From Plumapathes pennacea (taxonomy: Eukaryota; Cnidaria; Anthozoa; Antipatharia; Myriopathidae), in NCBI GenBank assembly GCA_964036295.1, contig OZ038472.1:12644068-12708067 (forward strand): DNA of 64,000 bases, given 5' to 3'. The notes beneath the pieces are model-generated. The model saw nothing but the letters and a program-made list of their open reading frames with translations. It searched no databases and was not told where the DNA came from. Position numbers and translations under genes: made by a program. Below are positions 22,866 to 33,689 of the stretch, piece after piece; position 1 is the first letter of the stretch, and every line of letters starts with the position of its first letter.

Positions 22866-23303
22866 GGCCCTGTTTATATGAGAACAAGTTGGCCCGTGGA
22901 CCCGGGTCAAAGCTGGCCTTTTCGGTTTAGAGACCGAAAAGAATTTCTAAAACTCAGTTTATAAAGCTTACGGATTACAGACCGAAGAAAGATTGTCTTA
23001 TCGTAGTTTTTTGTGCTCTTGTGTTTCGATTATGCCAAAACTTTGTTTTTAACAGCGTTCCGTAAACGCGAGTTGGCCCTCCCTCCCGAGCCAAAGTGTT
23101 TACATGGAGCCAAAGCTGTCCCGCCACGGTCACGTTATCTTATCCACCGAGTGTCCTGCCCCCAGGGTCACCCTGTCATCCGAGACAAGTTGTGATTTGT
23201 CATGTAAACGCTCGCTTCGATTTATAAAGAAATGTACGTCAATAGTTGGCGCGTCCAGGGTGACTCGAACTCCGGGCCAACTTTTCTTGATATAAACAAG
23301 GCC
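22866..23303. mobile_element. MITE with GGCCCTGTTTATAT ends
   Basis: The left end GGCCCTGTTTATATGAGAAC is mirrored by GATATAAACAAGGCC at the right, with inner inverted blocks AAGTTGGCCCG / CGGGCCAACTT. The flanks TGA and TAA are compatible with a decayed 3-bp target duplication. Small ORFs inside have no family match. It may be related to the 20618 element (shared GGCC-TGTTTA ends). Confidence 0.7.
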
Positions 23304-24371
23304 TAAGTCATTCCTTCATTGGGCGACCTAAGAAGAAAAAATTAAATCTTATGCACGTTCTTAACGCGAAACCGGATACTTGGCCAAATAGACAGATGAT
23401 TGGTAAAGAAACTCTAAGGAATTTGTAAACATTAATAACCGGGCGGCAACTAAATTAATGAATTGGACATTTGTTACGGAGTACTTTCGAGTGGTGTAAT
23501 AGACTTTAATTAGAGAACTCGCTTGCTGGAAATAAGTATCTCCCTAGATCAGTAGTCAAAATTTCGTTCAACTTCTTTATAGAGGAGCATCAAGTGTACT
23601 GCATTAACTCAAAGCTAAAATTTTTCCAAACATCTTAGCGGCTTCGTCTCTGTTCTCGGATTTCCTCTAGGCTCCGACTGCCTTTTTCTCCTAGGCACGT
23701 TGAATATATATTTTACCCAACTACTAATCCCAAAAACTTTAACTACACCTTGCGTTATAAGAGTATCCCTATTGGCAACGCAGAAGGCTACGTATAACCA
23801 CTTGACAGTTTGGTTGGAATTTCTTATACGCCTATAGTAACTCTTAGAATAAGCCGAAAAAAAATCCGAGAACAGATGTAAAACAGTTTCTCATCTCTTA
23901 GTACATGGAATTGTAGTTCACGTATTTAGATTCCATCTCCGTCTGGCATGGCTCCTTGCTGCCTTTGCTGTGTGCAAGATGTAGCATCTTCATAACTAGG
24001 TTCAGAGCATTCTATTGGGAAAGGAAGTCTGGCCCTGAGTAGAAGAAAGCGCGATTTACTTAGTATCAGTAAGTGACTAAGAGTAACGACAACAACATCT
24101 TAGGCGTGTATTTGAGAGTGCGATATTTTTATATGAATGCAGGGTAAACCCCCCTTTAAAATGCAATTCCTTCATACTTTCAAGTGGAAGATGCGTGGGT
24201 GATTTGCGGGGACAGCTTTGCAACAACGGGGTGTTACAAAAACGCACTTTCTTCTGCAGTTTGTCCGGAAACTTGTTTTTCAGTGGCGTTGCATTTCAAG
24301 TTGGCAAGCCCAAGTATTGCCTCGTGTAACAACAAGGCCTTTGAAAATAGAACACAAGTCGGACAGAATAT
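23304..24371. other. Unassigned intergenic sequence
   Basis: No gene recognised. The 24184-24371 stretch is open (starting at GTG GAA GAT), and its frame would continue into the sequence right of the LTR retrotransposon (28683 on) for a few codons. This hints that the retrotransposon may have split a short ORF, but no domain is visible. Confidence 0.4.
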
Positions 24372-25028
24372 TGTTACGGAGCAGATTTTAGAGAAATCTG
24401 TTACGGAGCAGATTTTAGGGGACTCGCTTCTGTACTCGATGACTTCTTTATTCGGGATTCAGTGCAGAACTCTTGAGCTTCGACACTAACGGAGAGCTCG
24501 GGCTCCAAGTCACAACTCTAGCTCAACTCCACTCAACTGAGCTCCACTCCACTCAACTCAATTCAACTCCACAAACTACCGGTTTAAGTATGCTCAGGGA
24601 GCACGTACAGCGATACCAAACTTCCGTTTGGGTAGACAACTAAATTGGATAGCAAATCCACAATGAGATTAGACCGGAAAGGAATGGACGGAAGTTCCAC
24701 GGCATAGGCGACTACAAAGACTCCTAAGGTGTCTGTGCATCACGATGCCGAGCAACCACTTGGCAGCTTAGCGCAAATCGTGCAGGTAAAGCTTACCGAC
24801 AGGCACATTCGTAGTGAACCTGGCGCCATGGCTTTCCTGCGGTTTGTGCTGCACACGCAAATGCTTCGCTGACCTCATTTATGAACTATGCTCCTAAAGG
24901 CTACTGCAAACCTAAGTCCGAAGGTCAAATGTGAATCCTTCCGTTTGCAAATACAAGTTCGCTCCAGGATAGCCGAAATATTATTCTTTATAATAAACTT
25001 CCAAATTGTTCCGAATTGTCCCTTGACA
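24372..25028 (-). repeat. 3' LTR (657 bp) with 27-bp terminal duplication
   Basis: Matches the right LTR apart from an extra 27 bp at the outer end: the word TGTTACGGAGCAGATTTTAG appears twice, separated by AGAAATC. The same GAAATC lies between the LTR and the primer site at the other end, suggesting the extra unit arose during reverse transcription. Confidence 0.88.
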
Positions 25029-26458
25029 TTACCCCCCTGTTTTGTAAAGTCGACTCCGGCGACTAAAAAGAAGAAAAAAAAGAAAACAATTTGGCAGAAT
25101 ACATCTGGAGGGAGACCTTGTGGTTGCATACGTAAGTGTTCCTAAGAAAAAAGTACCGGGCAGCGAATGCCGTATCGTACTAACAGTAACAAATGAGAAA
25201 ACTCGTCTACACTAAGGACATATAAAGCATGTTTCGCGGGTTACATGCGAGCGACAATTTAAAGCAATGTTTTACCAATTTCCCGTGCACAGCATGTCAC
25301 TTGTTACATTCTAAATCAACTAATTTTACCAAGTTCAGTTATTTCTAAGCGACTAGTATGGGAGTAACATACTATATGTAAAATTCGTTACACAAATTTT
25401 GAGCAATGGCAATGTTCAGAGTCTCAATAGGTTCAACCGAGAGTGTTCTTTTGTCGTTGTCTGATATGTCGCATGACATAGGTTCAGGGTCTTGGAAGAT
25501 CTGGTTCTTGGTTGGACGGTGTTGTTCTTGCGCCAGTAGTAAGGAGTAGCAAGTAGCAAGTCTTGATCGGCTGATATATCGCTGGATGGAAATGGAATCA
25601 TATGGTACGTGCAAGTTTGACTAGAATCGTTCTGTTGGACATGTTCTTATGTTTGTTTTTTGGATTTGCGGTCACGCAGTATCATGGCGTGCGGTATCGT
25701 GGGGCTGCTTGTTGACAGAGCCTGTCGCCTCTTGCGTAGATAGTTCACTGTTCTTCTGAAAAGCACGCGTTTGGATGTTTGGTTGTTCTCTCTTTGACGA
25801 GTGGGTTTTCTTGACAACGAGTGTACGTTGTCCTGACGTCGGCTGCGTGGTCCAACGTTGTATTAGACAGGAATTGTGTACCAGTATAAATTCTCGTTTG
25901 TAGTCAGCGAATCAGCCAAGAGTACAACAGGAGTGCCGGTGATTAGAACAGGTGGCGCAGATGTGGCGTCGTTGAGATGTGAGTGGGGTATCAAAGTTAT
26001 GAGAAAAACCAAGCCAGACTAAAGCTAACACTTAGATACAAAATATGATTCCTACTTATAAAAAGACGAAGATAAAAACTAAGTGATTACAGCAATAGGT
26101 GTCTGGCTACGTTATTGAAAAGAACTACGTGTCATTCCAAACGGTTGATAAAATATACTGACAGACAAAACGAAAGGTTGAACGAACAACTACTGATCTC
26201 ACTCTGAAAGTTGAAAATGATATTGCCGGCACAATATAAAAAGATAACTCGAATTCATATCAAAACATAATTATAGCTAGGTTTGGCTTACGAACGCAGT
26301 GCGCAATCAGTCCGTTCAGTGATAATGGTTATAGCTGCAATTGTTTTAACAAGTGTTCAGAACCATATCGTTTTTCTAATCCGGTTTTTCGTTCACGTTT
26401 TGATTTAGTCGCTGTCTTACAAAGGCCTTATGTGCTTCCCGTTCACATAAGACCAAAT

Positions 26459-27673
26459 CTAGTTTAAAGGTGGGGAATGACCTGTCGGGTGCTGTTCCGA
26501 CTGGCCTGCATATCTCTCGGGGTTATAATTTGGGAGCCTGGGGTCCCGTTGTCCTTGCCGTTGACGACAGGCGTAGGCCACATGGCCTGGTTTGTTGCAA
26601 TAATTACAAATCGGACGGCCGTCAAAAGTACGTCTGTTACGATTTGTGTTTCCCCTGTTGTTGGCGCGGCTGTCGCTCGTGCGACGCAATTCTTGGCGCA
26701 CAATTTGGGCAATGTCGTCGCGGTTCAGGGGTCGTTCGCTCACACGATTGCTAGATGACTGGCGGCTCTCGTACGCAGCAATTGTGGCTGGCGGAGCCGA
26801 TTTTAACAATGGCGTCAGCGCTTTTACCAGATCGTCAATTTTGTCGTCCGTTTTAGGCTCGGGCACTGACTCTTTTAATTTTGCGTGATTTTCCGCTTCT
26901 TCTAGTGTCCCTGGCCGTTGAAGCACCACATAATTCTTGATTTCGGGTTTCAGGCCCTGCACAAAATGGTTTACACATTCAGAGCGCGGTAAATCGATTC
27001 GCTGACAAGTTCGTCTTATGTCTGCGGCATATTCCGTTACTGACTCTGTTGACAGTTGTTTCCGATCGTTCAATTTTTGGCGGAGTAGCCATTTATCGGA
27101 TGCCGAGTGAAATTGATTTCTCATCGCTTCCATCAGTCCCTCATACGACTTGTCGGCTAAATCGGGACTGGTGTTGAACCAAATGCTGGCGTTTTCTTTT
27201 AAATGCAGGGGCAGCGCCTGCGCTTTTCGTTCGTTTTGCCACCCATGAAAGGTGGCTGCCCGTTCGAAATTGGTCAAAAATTCATTGACATCTTCGTTAA
27301 AGCTACCGGAAAATGTGGGTAACTTAACGCTATTATACTTGGCAGGCCCAGTCGGTTTGCTTGAGTTTTCGACAATTTTCGCCAAAGCGATTGTTTGAGC
27401 GTTCCATTTCTCGGCAAAACGCTGGTTTTGGTCCTCCAATAGCTGGAGAACATCTTTTGCCGTTAAGGGTACCGTGGCTTGAGCCGTTGGGTCTCCGCCG
27501 TCTGCCATGAAACTTTCCGTTATTTCAATTGCGTCAGTAAATGATTCCGTCGACTCTGATTCTGAATCTGATTCCAATTCTGACAGGACCGATTGAGCTA
27601 CCGGTTCATCTAGGTCCAAACCCGATTTTGCTTTTGAGGAGTCAGTCAAAGCCTTAGTTTTGCTTCGAGTCAA
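26459..27673 (-). CDS. Retrotransposon Gag polyprotein, 404-codon ORF
   Basis: A continuous open frame with no in-frame ATG before residue 56 (ATG at 27508). Translation therefore either starts there, giving about 349 aa, or at a non-AUG codon. The N-terminal part is acidic and Ser-rich. Residues 115-290 resemble a retrotransposon Gag capsid domain (LPTFSG, FLTNFERAA, LPLHLK, AIWF-like, RQKLNDRKQ, FVQGLKPEIK). A single zinc knuckle C-x2-C-x4-H-x4-C uses C356, C359, H364 and C369. The protein should package element RNA into a capsid. The ORF ends with TAG and no pol frame follows. Ty3/gypsy-type is most likely, because capsids of this kind are common there, but without pol this cannot be confirmed. 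Confidence 0.9.
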   Translation of the reverse strand: MTRSKTKALTDSSKAKSGLDLDEPVAQSVLSELESDSESESTESFTDAIEITESFMADGGDPTAQATVPLTAKDVLQLLEDQNQRFAEKWNAQTIALAKIVENSSKPTGPAKYNSVKLPTFSGSFNEDVNEFLTNFERAATFHGWQNERKAQALPLHLKENASIWFNTSPDLADKSYEGLMEAMRNQFHSASDKWLLRQKLNDRKQLSTESVTEYAADIRRTCQRIDLPRSECVNHFVQGLKPEIKNYVVLQRPGTLEEAENHAKLKESVPEPKTDDKIDDLVKALTPLLKSAPPATIAAYESRQSSSNRVSERPLNRDDIAQIVRQELRRTSDSRANNRGNTNRNRRTFDGRPICNYCNKPGHVAYACRQRQGQRDPRLPNYNPERYAGQSEQHPTGHSPPLN

Positions 27674-28024
27674 CGGTTTGAAACCTCAAATTAACCCAAG
27701 ACGAACTCGCGAACAATACCGTATCAACTCACAGCGAGATCAAGATCAACTTGGAAAAATTGTCAGCTTGCTGCATGAACATTAAAATAGACGCCTAGCA
27801 TTGATTATCAAACATTTGGAACGACACATCAATCAGTTGACTATATAACCATAACATACATAATTTCTTTTTCTTTTTCTTTTTTTTCCGAGTTTTTTTC
27901 CTAGACTTTTTTTTGTTACATATTGTTCTTACTTTACACTATACATGTTGCCTGGCTTGGCAATACACTCACAACTTCGATACACTCACTACAAGACTGA
28001 GAGGTCTTACCGGGAACGGTTGTG

Positions 28025-28042
28025 CCGCGGATTTTAACACCA
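28025..28042 (-). promoter_or_regulatory. Primer-binding site of the Gag-only element
   Basis: On the minus strand it starts TGGTGTTAAAATCCGCGG, so the pairing tRNA would end ...AACACCA. TGG next to the 5' LTR is the usual position and start. I do not recognise which tRNA this is. Confidence 0.6.
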
Positions 28043-28048
28043 GAAATC

Positions 28049-28678
28049 TGTTACGGAGCAGATTTTAGGGGACTCGCTTCTGTACTCGATGACTTCTTTA
28101 TTCGGGATTCAGTGCAGAACTCTTGAGCTTCGACACTAACGGAGAGCTCGGGCTCCAAGTCACAACTCTAGCTCAACTCCACTCAACTGAGCTCCACTCC
28201 ACTCAACTCAATTCAACTCCACAAACTACCGGTTTAAGTATGCTCAGGGAGCACGTACAGCGATACCAAACTTCCGTTTGGGTAGACAACTAAATTGGAT
28301 AGCAAATCCACAATGAGATTAGACCGGAAAGGAATGGACGGAAGTTCCACGGCATAGGCGACTACAAAGACTCCTAAGGTGTCTGTGCATCACGATGCCG
28401 AGCAACCACTTGGCAGCTTAGCGCAAATCGTGCAGGTAAAGCTTACCGACAGGCACATTCGTAGTGAACCTGGCGCCATGGCTTTCCTGCGGTTTGTGCT
28501 GCACACGCAAATGCTTCGCTGACCTCATTTATGAACTATGCTCCTAAAGGCTACTGCAAACCTAAGTCCGAAGGTCAAATGTGAATCCTTCCGTTTGCAA
28601 ATACAAGTTCGCTCCAGGATAGCCGAAATATTATTCTTTATAATAAACTTCCAAATTGTTCCGAATTGTCCCTTGACA
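28049..28678 (-). repeat. 5' LTR (630 bp) of the Gag-only element
   Basis: TG...CA LTR matching 24399-25028 closely over its whole length. It includes a patch of CTCAACTCCACTCAACT-like short repeats. Confidence 0.9.
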
Positions 28679-28682
28679 ATAT

Positions 28683-29615
28683 AGCCGCGTTGATAACAAA
28701 ATTCACGACATAGAAGAAACAAGCAAAACTGCTAAACCGTGACACACTTGTCTTGGCTTTCATCCTGTTCTGTGGCCTGCTTTGTCTCTTTTCCTGGTTC
28801 ACGCCTTGACCTTAGCTGCTGCACGTTGTTGCTTCCTGTTTGTGCGTTATTTCTTACTCCTTGGTGTCGACGTCTATCTCCTTCAGCTCCAGTTCCAGCT
28901 CCTGCTGCTGCAGCTCCTTGGTTTTCTGTCCTTGCGGATCTTCTCGGATTAAAACGTTACAATGATTATGTGTTAGGCCGTTTTACTTGTCACTAAGTAA
29001 ATTGCATGCTATGAGTCATACAAGGGATCGATACCCAAAGCATTAAAGGGTGTAATTACCGTGCGTGGTAGCAAAAGGTCTCATCGTTTTCACTGGCCTG
29101 TTTTTCTGTCTTAGATGGGTGTTCTTCTTCATGTGGCCTTTTGTTTTCCTTCTCTGCTTCCGTTGTTCGTGTTCAGACATAGTTACAAGACAGCAACTGT
29201 ATAATAGTATGTAAAAGTTGCAGCTGTGAAGCAAAAGAGTGAACAAGTGATTTGAATTACATAGGATGTCAGATTACATTCTTAGATCGACATCCCTTTT
29301 TAGCAGTATCATCCAAAACAAGGCTCGTGGTATCTAGCCTGAAACTCAATCGGACTACTGAATACTGTAAATACGCGGGTGAGCCAGAAGAAAAGGGGTT
29401 CGACTGAAGACCGGCCCCACTCCTTCTGCATGACGAATATCAAAAGCTTACTTGGGGCAGATTAGAAGACAATGTCAGAAAATGTGGAGAGAAACAGACG
29501 GAGAATACACCTGTGTAAGTAGGCCTCAGTTTCAGTACCTGCTTTTGTGTTATATATATTGTTTTATAGACACTCATCATGTTTAGAGACTGGTACGGGT
29601 CGTGTTTACAGACTG
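28683..29615. other. Unassigned sequence right of the retrotransposon
   Basis: No gene identified. A minus-strand ORF (within 29043-29246) has a basic C-terminal part starting MSEHEQRKQRR and is followed by a possible donor (GGTAATTAC). This could be a small exon but has no partner. 28740-28950 is pyrimidine-rich with CTG/CAG words. Confidence 0.35.
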
Positions 29616-29812
29616 GACGGCGCATCCCTCACTCATACTAAAGTCTCTCATTTTAACGATTTCTAAAAGCCCGCCATTCATTTCCTGATGGACCAATTTT
29701 GCTGAATCTTAGAATACTTACTAATTTGGATGTGCTCTCTCTTGTGATGAAGTTTTTTTTTTTCAATTTGATCAAGTTTGATGAATCTTCTGGAACTTCG
29801 GAATGGCTAATA
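29616..29812. repeat. Half copy of the foldback at 42592-42977
   Basis: Corresponds to the right arm of that foldback: CCCTCACTC, TTTTAACGATTTCTAAAAGC, ACTTACTAATTTGGATGTGC and the end GGAATGGCTAATA are shared in order. The left arm is missing. Confidence 0.8.
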
Positions 29813-29942
29813 TCAAGAGTCGCTCCAATGTCCTTGCGTACACGTGCGTACTAAAAATAGCATATTCAGTGTATTGTTAACTCATTTGAAGTTTGAAATA
29901 CCAAGAAAATGGCCAAGTCTGCCTCAGGTAGCATGATAAAAA

Positions 29943-29980
29943 CGGTTAGGCTTTTTTTTTTTTTTTTTTTTTTTTTTGTT
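29943..29980. repeat. Poly-T tract
   Basis: A run of more than 25 T. Sequence from about 29980 to 31140 shows no recognised gene or repeat unit. Confidence 0.85.
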
Positions 29981-31139
29981 TTACAAAATTTTTAACATCA
30001 AATTTGTATTTACGGAATACCAACTATCCCTTCGGCTCATTATTATTCATAAAACGCTTGCGTGAATTTTGAGCAAATTGGCGTTTGCAAATTGTCGTTT
30101 CAAATCGGCCGATGTAAAACCAGCTTTATTAGAAAAAAGAACGGTGAAAATCTGCTTGATGATATAGCAACATATTCATTAACATTCCATTTTTTCCAAT
30201 ATCTTTGATTACGACTGGTTTTTATGCTGGGCCAAGCATATAATTGTTTTCACCCAAAAACCACAGCGTAGGTATCATGTCAATTGGTCAAAGAAGTCCC
30301 CGCTCTAGGATTTTGAATTTTGATTGACGTGTAAACAAAAATACTATATTTTGATTGGATAATGTTCACGTGCAAGCGGCGTGGAAGCCTTTCTTTTCTT
30401 GGCATGAGGAACTTAGGCCGCTTCGGGATCAAATTGCATGATCAAATTAGAAGCGAGCGCTAATCTAATAAGTGAGGCGTGCAAGCTGAAGGGTGCTAAA
30501 GACTTGTCACAGAGTGAATCTTAATATTAAAAGATCAAAATCATTAAAATTTAGTACTCTAATTTGGCGCAATATTCAAGTTGTTCAAGTTGTATTCATT
30601 GTTTTTACCGCGCAATCATCAAAACTCAAATCGTACGTAGAGCCTGCGACCAATTTTCTTGACTATCCACCGGATTTTTGGCCATTTCCTTCATACAACG
30701 AGGCATAGCTTCTGATTGAGTGTAACATTTTGGTGCGGAGCTCAAAAAAAACTTGCCGAGGCGAACGTTGAGGTTTCTCCAATGAGTCGTCAAAATGGCT
30801 GGCACACTAGAAAAAGCTTATCTCCACCGCACCCCTACGCTTGCATGGTCAACGTTCGGTAAGTGTGCTTAGCTGCTTCGGCAGATTCGGCTTTGTCGAT
30901 TTCTTTACCTTCGAAACACTGAATTTCACGCCGCCATCCAGTCCGGATGCGAGTCGAAGTAATTCGTCCGAAGCCGTTCATCATCAAATAAAAATATAAT
31001 AGTTGATTGGAAAATTGAGACGACACCGTACTGCCCTTGTAATAGTATTTGGATACAACGCAGAGTAAATTGTTAAGTTGTAGCGCAGTAAAATGTTAAT
31101 GAAGTGAGTAGTCCGTATTTACTGTACTTAATGTTTCAC

Positions 31140-31372
31140 ACTATTAATTTGTTACGCTCTATTTACCTGAGGGTCAGCCTAATTTCTTGGGTAGAATATA
31201 CCTGTAATTATGGCTTCAGATCCTCCTGGGTAAGCTTTATTTACCTGAGGGTCAGCCTAATTGCTTGGGTAGAATATACCTGTAATTATGGCGCCAGATC
31301 CTCTGGGGTAAGCTCTAATTACCTGAGGTTCAGCCTAATTGCTTGGGTAGAATATACCTGCAATTCTGTATC
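31140..31372 (+). repeat. 78-bp tandem repeat, three units
   Basis: TTACCTGAGGGTCAGCCTAA recurs at 31163, 31241 and 31319, a period of exactly 78 bp (26 codons). The third unit is slightly diverged (GAGGTTCAG). One frame is open through all copies, but the peptide (YLRVSLIAWVEYTCN units) matches no family and the region lacks other exon signals. Confidence 0.85.
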
Positions 31373-31980
31373 GAGACCCCTTTTCACAATAATTCTTAAA
31401 TAATTTAGAACTCACTGGGAAACCCTTAGCCAAAAGTGACATTTATTCATTCGCCGGCTGTTTTTATTCTTTGTTGAGAAAACCTTCAGGTTCAAAATTT
31501 CGCCTATTATAGTCAGAGCCTTATCTCAAGTTCCGGAGAGCTTACCTTTTCTGAACAAGATAAAATCGGCCTTCAGAAGCTAGAAGAAGGAGTAAGCCAG
31601 TCAAACGATGATCTAGACGGTTGACTGAGCAAACACAGGCCGTTCAGCTCATTTTTTTTTCCTGGCTATTTCATGCCACCCTCAAATTTTATCGCGAGTA
31701 GTTGTTGAAGTATCATCAAGATTACACGAAAGATTTGGGTTTAGCGAGGTTTCGTCGATACGATACGATACGATACGATACGATAATCTTTATTACACGA
31801 TAAGAGTTTAAGCATCAGCTTGTGGGGTCGTGTATAAAAACAAATAGTAATAAGCTAATCAGTAGCCTATACTTAAATTATTAATAACTAGTAAAAACTA
31901 ACATTCCTATAATAAATATCTAAAAATACTAATAATGATAACCGCAATAACAATAGCGTGCTAGTATAATGTATAAATAA

Positions 31981-32122
31981 ACAATAAACTACTTTTGGCG
32001 AGGAAATATGCACGGATAATTGTCCGAGGATATTATCTGTTCCTCGAAGCTCACAGTTGCCCGAGACCATGTCCAAGGACAATTATTCGTGCATATTTCC
32101 GAAGCCAAAAGTAGTTTATTGT
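31981..32122. repeat. Hairpin element in LINE 3' UTR
   Basis: ACAATAAACTACTTTTGG and CCAAAAGTAGTTTATTGT form inverted ends, and GGAAATATGCACG / CGTGCATATTTCC pair further in. The 142-bp palindrome is probably a MITE inserted in the LINE tail. To its right, 32340-32370 contains another perfect short palindrome (AATGTCCGCTC/GAGCGGACATT). Confidence 0.7.
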
Positions 32123-32424
32123 CTTTATTATCCTTCAAATATTCCCTCTCGCAGCGCAAATAACGGCGCGGAAACTGTGAAGCTTTTTAGTGCTTTCTGG
32201 AACTGCATTTTCGACCAATAAATTGATGTCCTCCTCAGTAGTCGTCTTGTAATGATTTTTGTGACTAAATAAATAGAACTGTGTTCGGATATTGTCAATA
32301 AACATCGTTAGTTCGCCAGGCGGGGGTTATTCGCTGATAATGTCCGCTCACGAGCGGACATTATTCGGTCACGTGTCACGATTCTACCAATCACGCGCGG
32401 GAGGAAATATTTGATGGGTCATAA

Positions 32425-32895
32425 TTAATAATATCTAAAATGTTCATTAAAATCTGGGATGGACTGGGCAGATAGGGCGTTAAAATCTATATTACGAAGT
32501 GTTTTTGTTCCTTTGGCCCTTTTCACATACGTTGTAGCAGATAGTGTTTCATCGCAGGGTAAGTGCGCTGAAAGTGCGTTCCAAACTATAGGGCCCCTAT
32601 GGGCTATAGAGTTTTTCATGAAATAGGTATTGAACCGAGGCACCTTGAGTTTGTTGCTATTTCTGAAATTATAATTATTATTGGGTCTTTCTATAATGTG
32701 GGACATGCTGTTCGGTGCTAAATCATGATATAGCTTGTACATTAATTTCACTAAACTAGTTTTATATATAAAAAATAGGTTGTCCCATTTTGCCGTTCTC
32801 AGAACGTCCACTGTAGGCATATCCCATGGGAGATTGAAAATAAGTTTGGCTGCTCTGTAGTGTAAGGATTCTAAAGAGTTGAAATTGATTGTCGT
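32425..32895 (-). pseudogene. C-terminal fragment of a LINE ORF2
   Basis: Open from about 32895 down to the stop at 32425, about 156 codons. It begins at the end of the reverse-transcriptase region (LHYRAAKLIFN) and continues with the conserved tail of these ORF2 proteins (LYHDLAP, NYNFRNSNKLKVPR, HRGPIVWNAL, FRYY at the end). The polymerase and endonuclease parts are missing, so it cannot be active. A CR1/L2-like clade is likely from the tail type. Confidence 0.75.
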
Positions 32896-33195
32896 TTATA
32901 CACATCCATGTGCTGTTTTAGTTTTCAGGCGGTCATTACTGTCGCCTCGCCCAGCGACCTAGCGCCTCTTGCCTCATTACGTCATGAAGTTAATGAATGT
33001 GACTCACATCGGTCCGTCCAGCGAAGCGCTAAATACTCTGTGAAGACCGGGATTGTTCGTATTGAGTTTCAAAGTATGTAACGTGAGATTTTTGTTGACG
33101 TATACTTGCCTTTTTTGTTCATTATATTCACTTTCGCATTTTTCTTCGTCCAGCTGGTTAAAACTAAGCGAAGGAAAGCAAACATAATCAAACGT

Positions 33196-33455
33196 AGCCT
33201 GCGTAGCTGGCGGTCTTATTCGATGCGGTGGAACGGTGTTCACGGGCACCATTTTGTACTGATGGCAGAGGGGAGACTGAGGTCAAGTGACAAAATTTCG
33301 GGGCGGGGGAGGGGGGTCTTTTCCCCCGCTCCCACCCCCCTCTCCCGCCCCGTAATTTTGTCACTTGACCTCAGTCTCCCTTCCGCCATCAGTACAAAAT
33401 GGTGCCCGTGAACACCGTTCAACCGCATCGAATGAGACCGCCAGCTACGCAGGCT
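33196..33455. mobile_element. Foldback element with AGCCTGCGTAGC ends
   Basis: A 260-bp palindrome. AGCCTGCGTAGCTGGCGG at the left is inverted at the right end, and the arms match closely through ACCATTTTGTACTGATGGC and GGGGCGGGGGAGGGGGG to the centre at 33325. A half copy of the left arm lies at 60661-60790. ORFs on both strands are an effect of the symmetry. Confidence 0.9.
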
Positions 33456-33689
33456 AAATCAAACGATACCATTTCGACAAGCTGAAGTGGCTCCCGGCTG
33501 GGTTTTTCAGCTTTAACATAAGCTCATCAAACAATCGTGAATTCATCAAAACCGCGGTGATAATAGCTCAGAATGAAACAGGCCGACTGGAAATTTAGAA
33601 AGCTTGGTAGAAGAAACGCAATTTAGAAGACGAAAAACAGGTAAGTAATGAAGCACAGGCTAGATTACAGTAATCGTGGCCTGCGATTA

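Larger units (their letters stand above)
24372..28678 (-). mobile_element. Gag-only LTR retrotransposon, 4.3 kb
   Basis: Two LTRs (24372-25028, 28049-28678) in direct orientation, TG...CA, with a 4-bp ATAT target duplication (24368-24371 and 28679-28682). Polarity is minus. The polypurine tract (AGGGGGGTAA on the minus strand) abuts the left LTR. A tRNA-like primer site starting TGG lies at 28025-28042, six bases from the right LTR. The only large ORF is Gag (26459-27673). The 1.4 kb between the Gag stop and the 3' LTR has no protease, reverse transcriptase, RNase H or integrase, so the element must depend on proteins supplied in trans. Near-identical LTRs imply recent movement. Confidence 0.92.
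31745..32895 (-). mobile_element. 5'-truncated LINE, 3' end with (TATCG)n tail
   Basis: Minus orientation. The end of an ORF2 is followed by a 3' UTR and AATAAAG, then six TATCG units at 31755-31790. A hairpin MITE (31981-32122) lies within the 3' UTR. The 5' end is cut near 32895, the usual mode of LINE insertion. Confidence 0.75.

Noticed and set aside
33106-33428. ORFs on both strands with the same peptide ends
   Set aside because: Symmetry of the foldback at 33196-33455 makes mirror ORFs.
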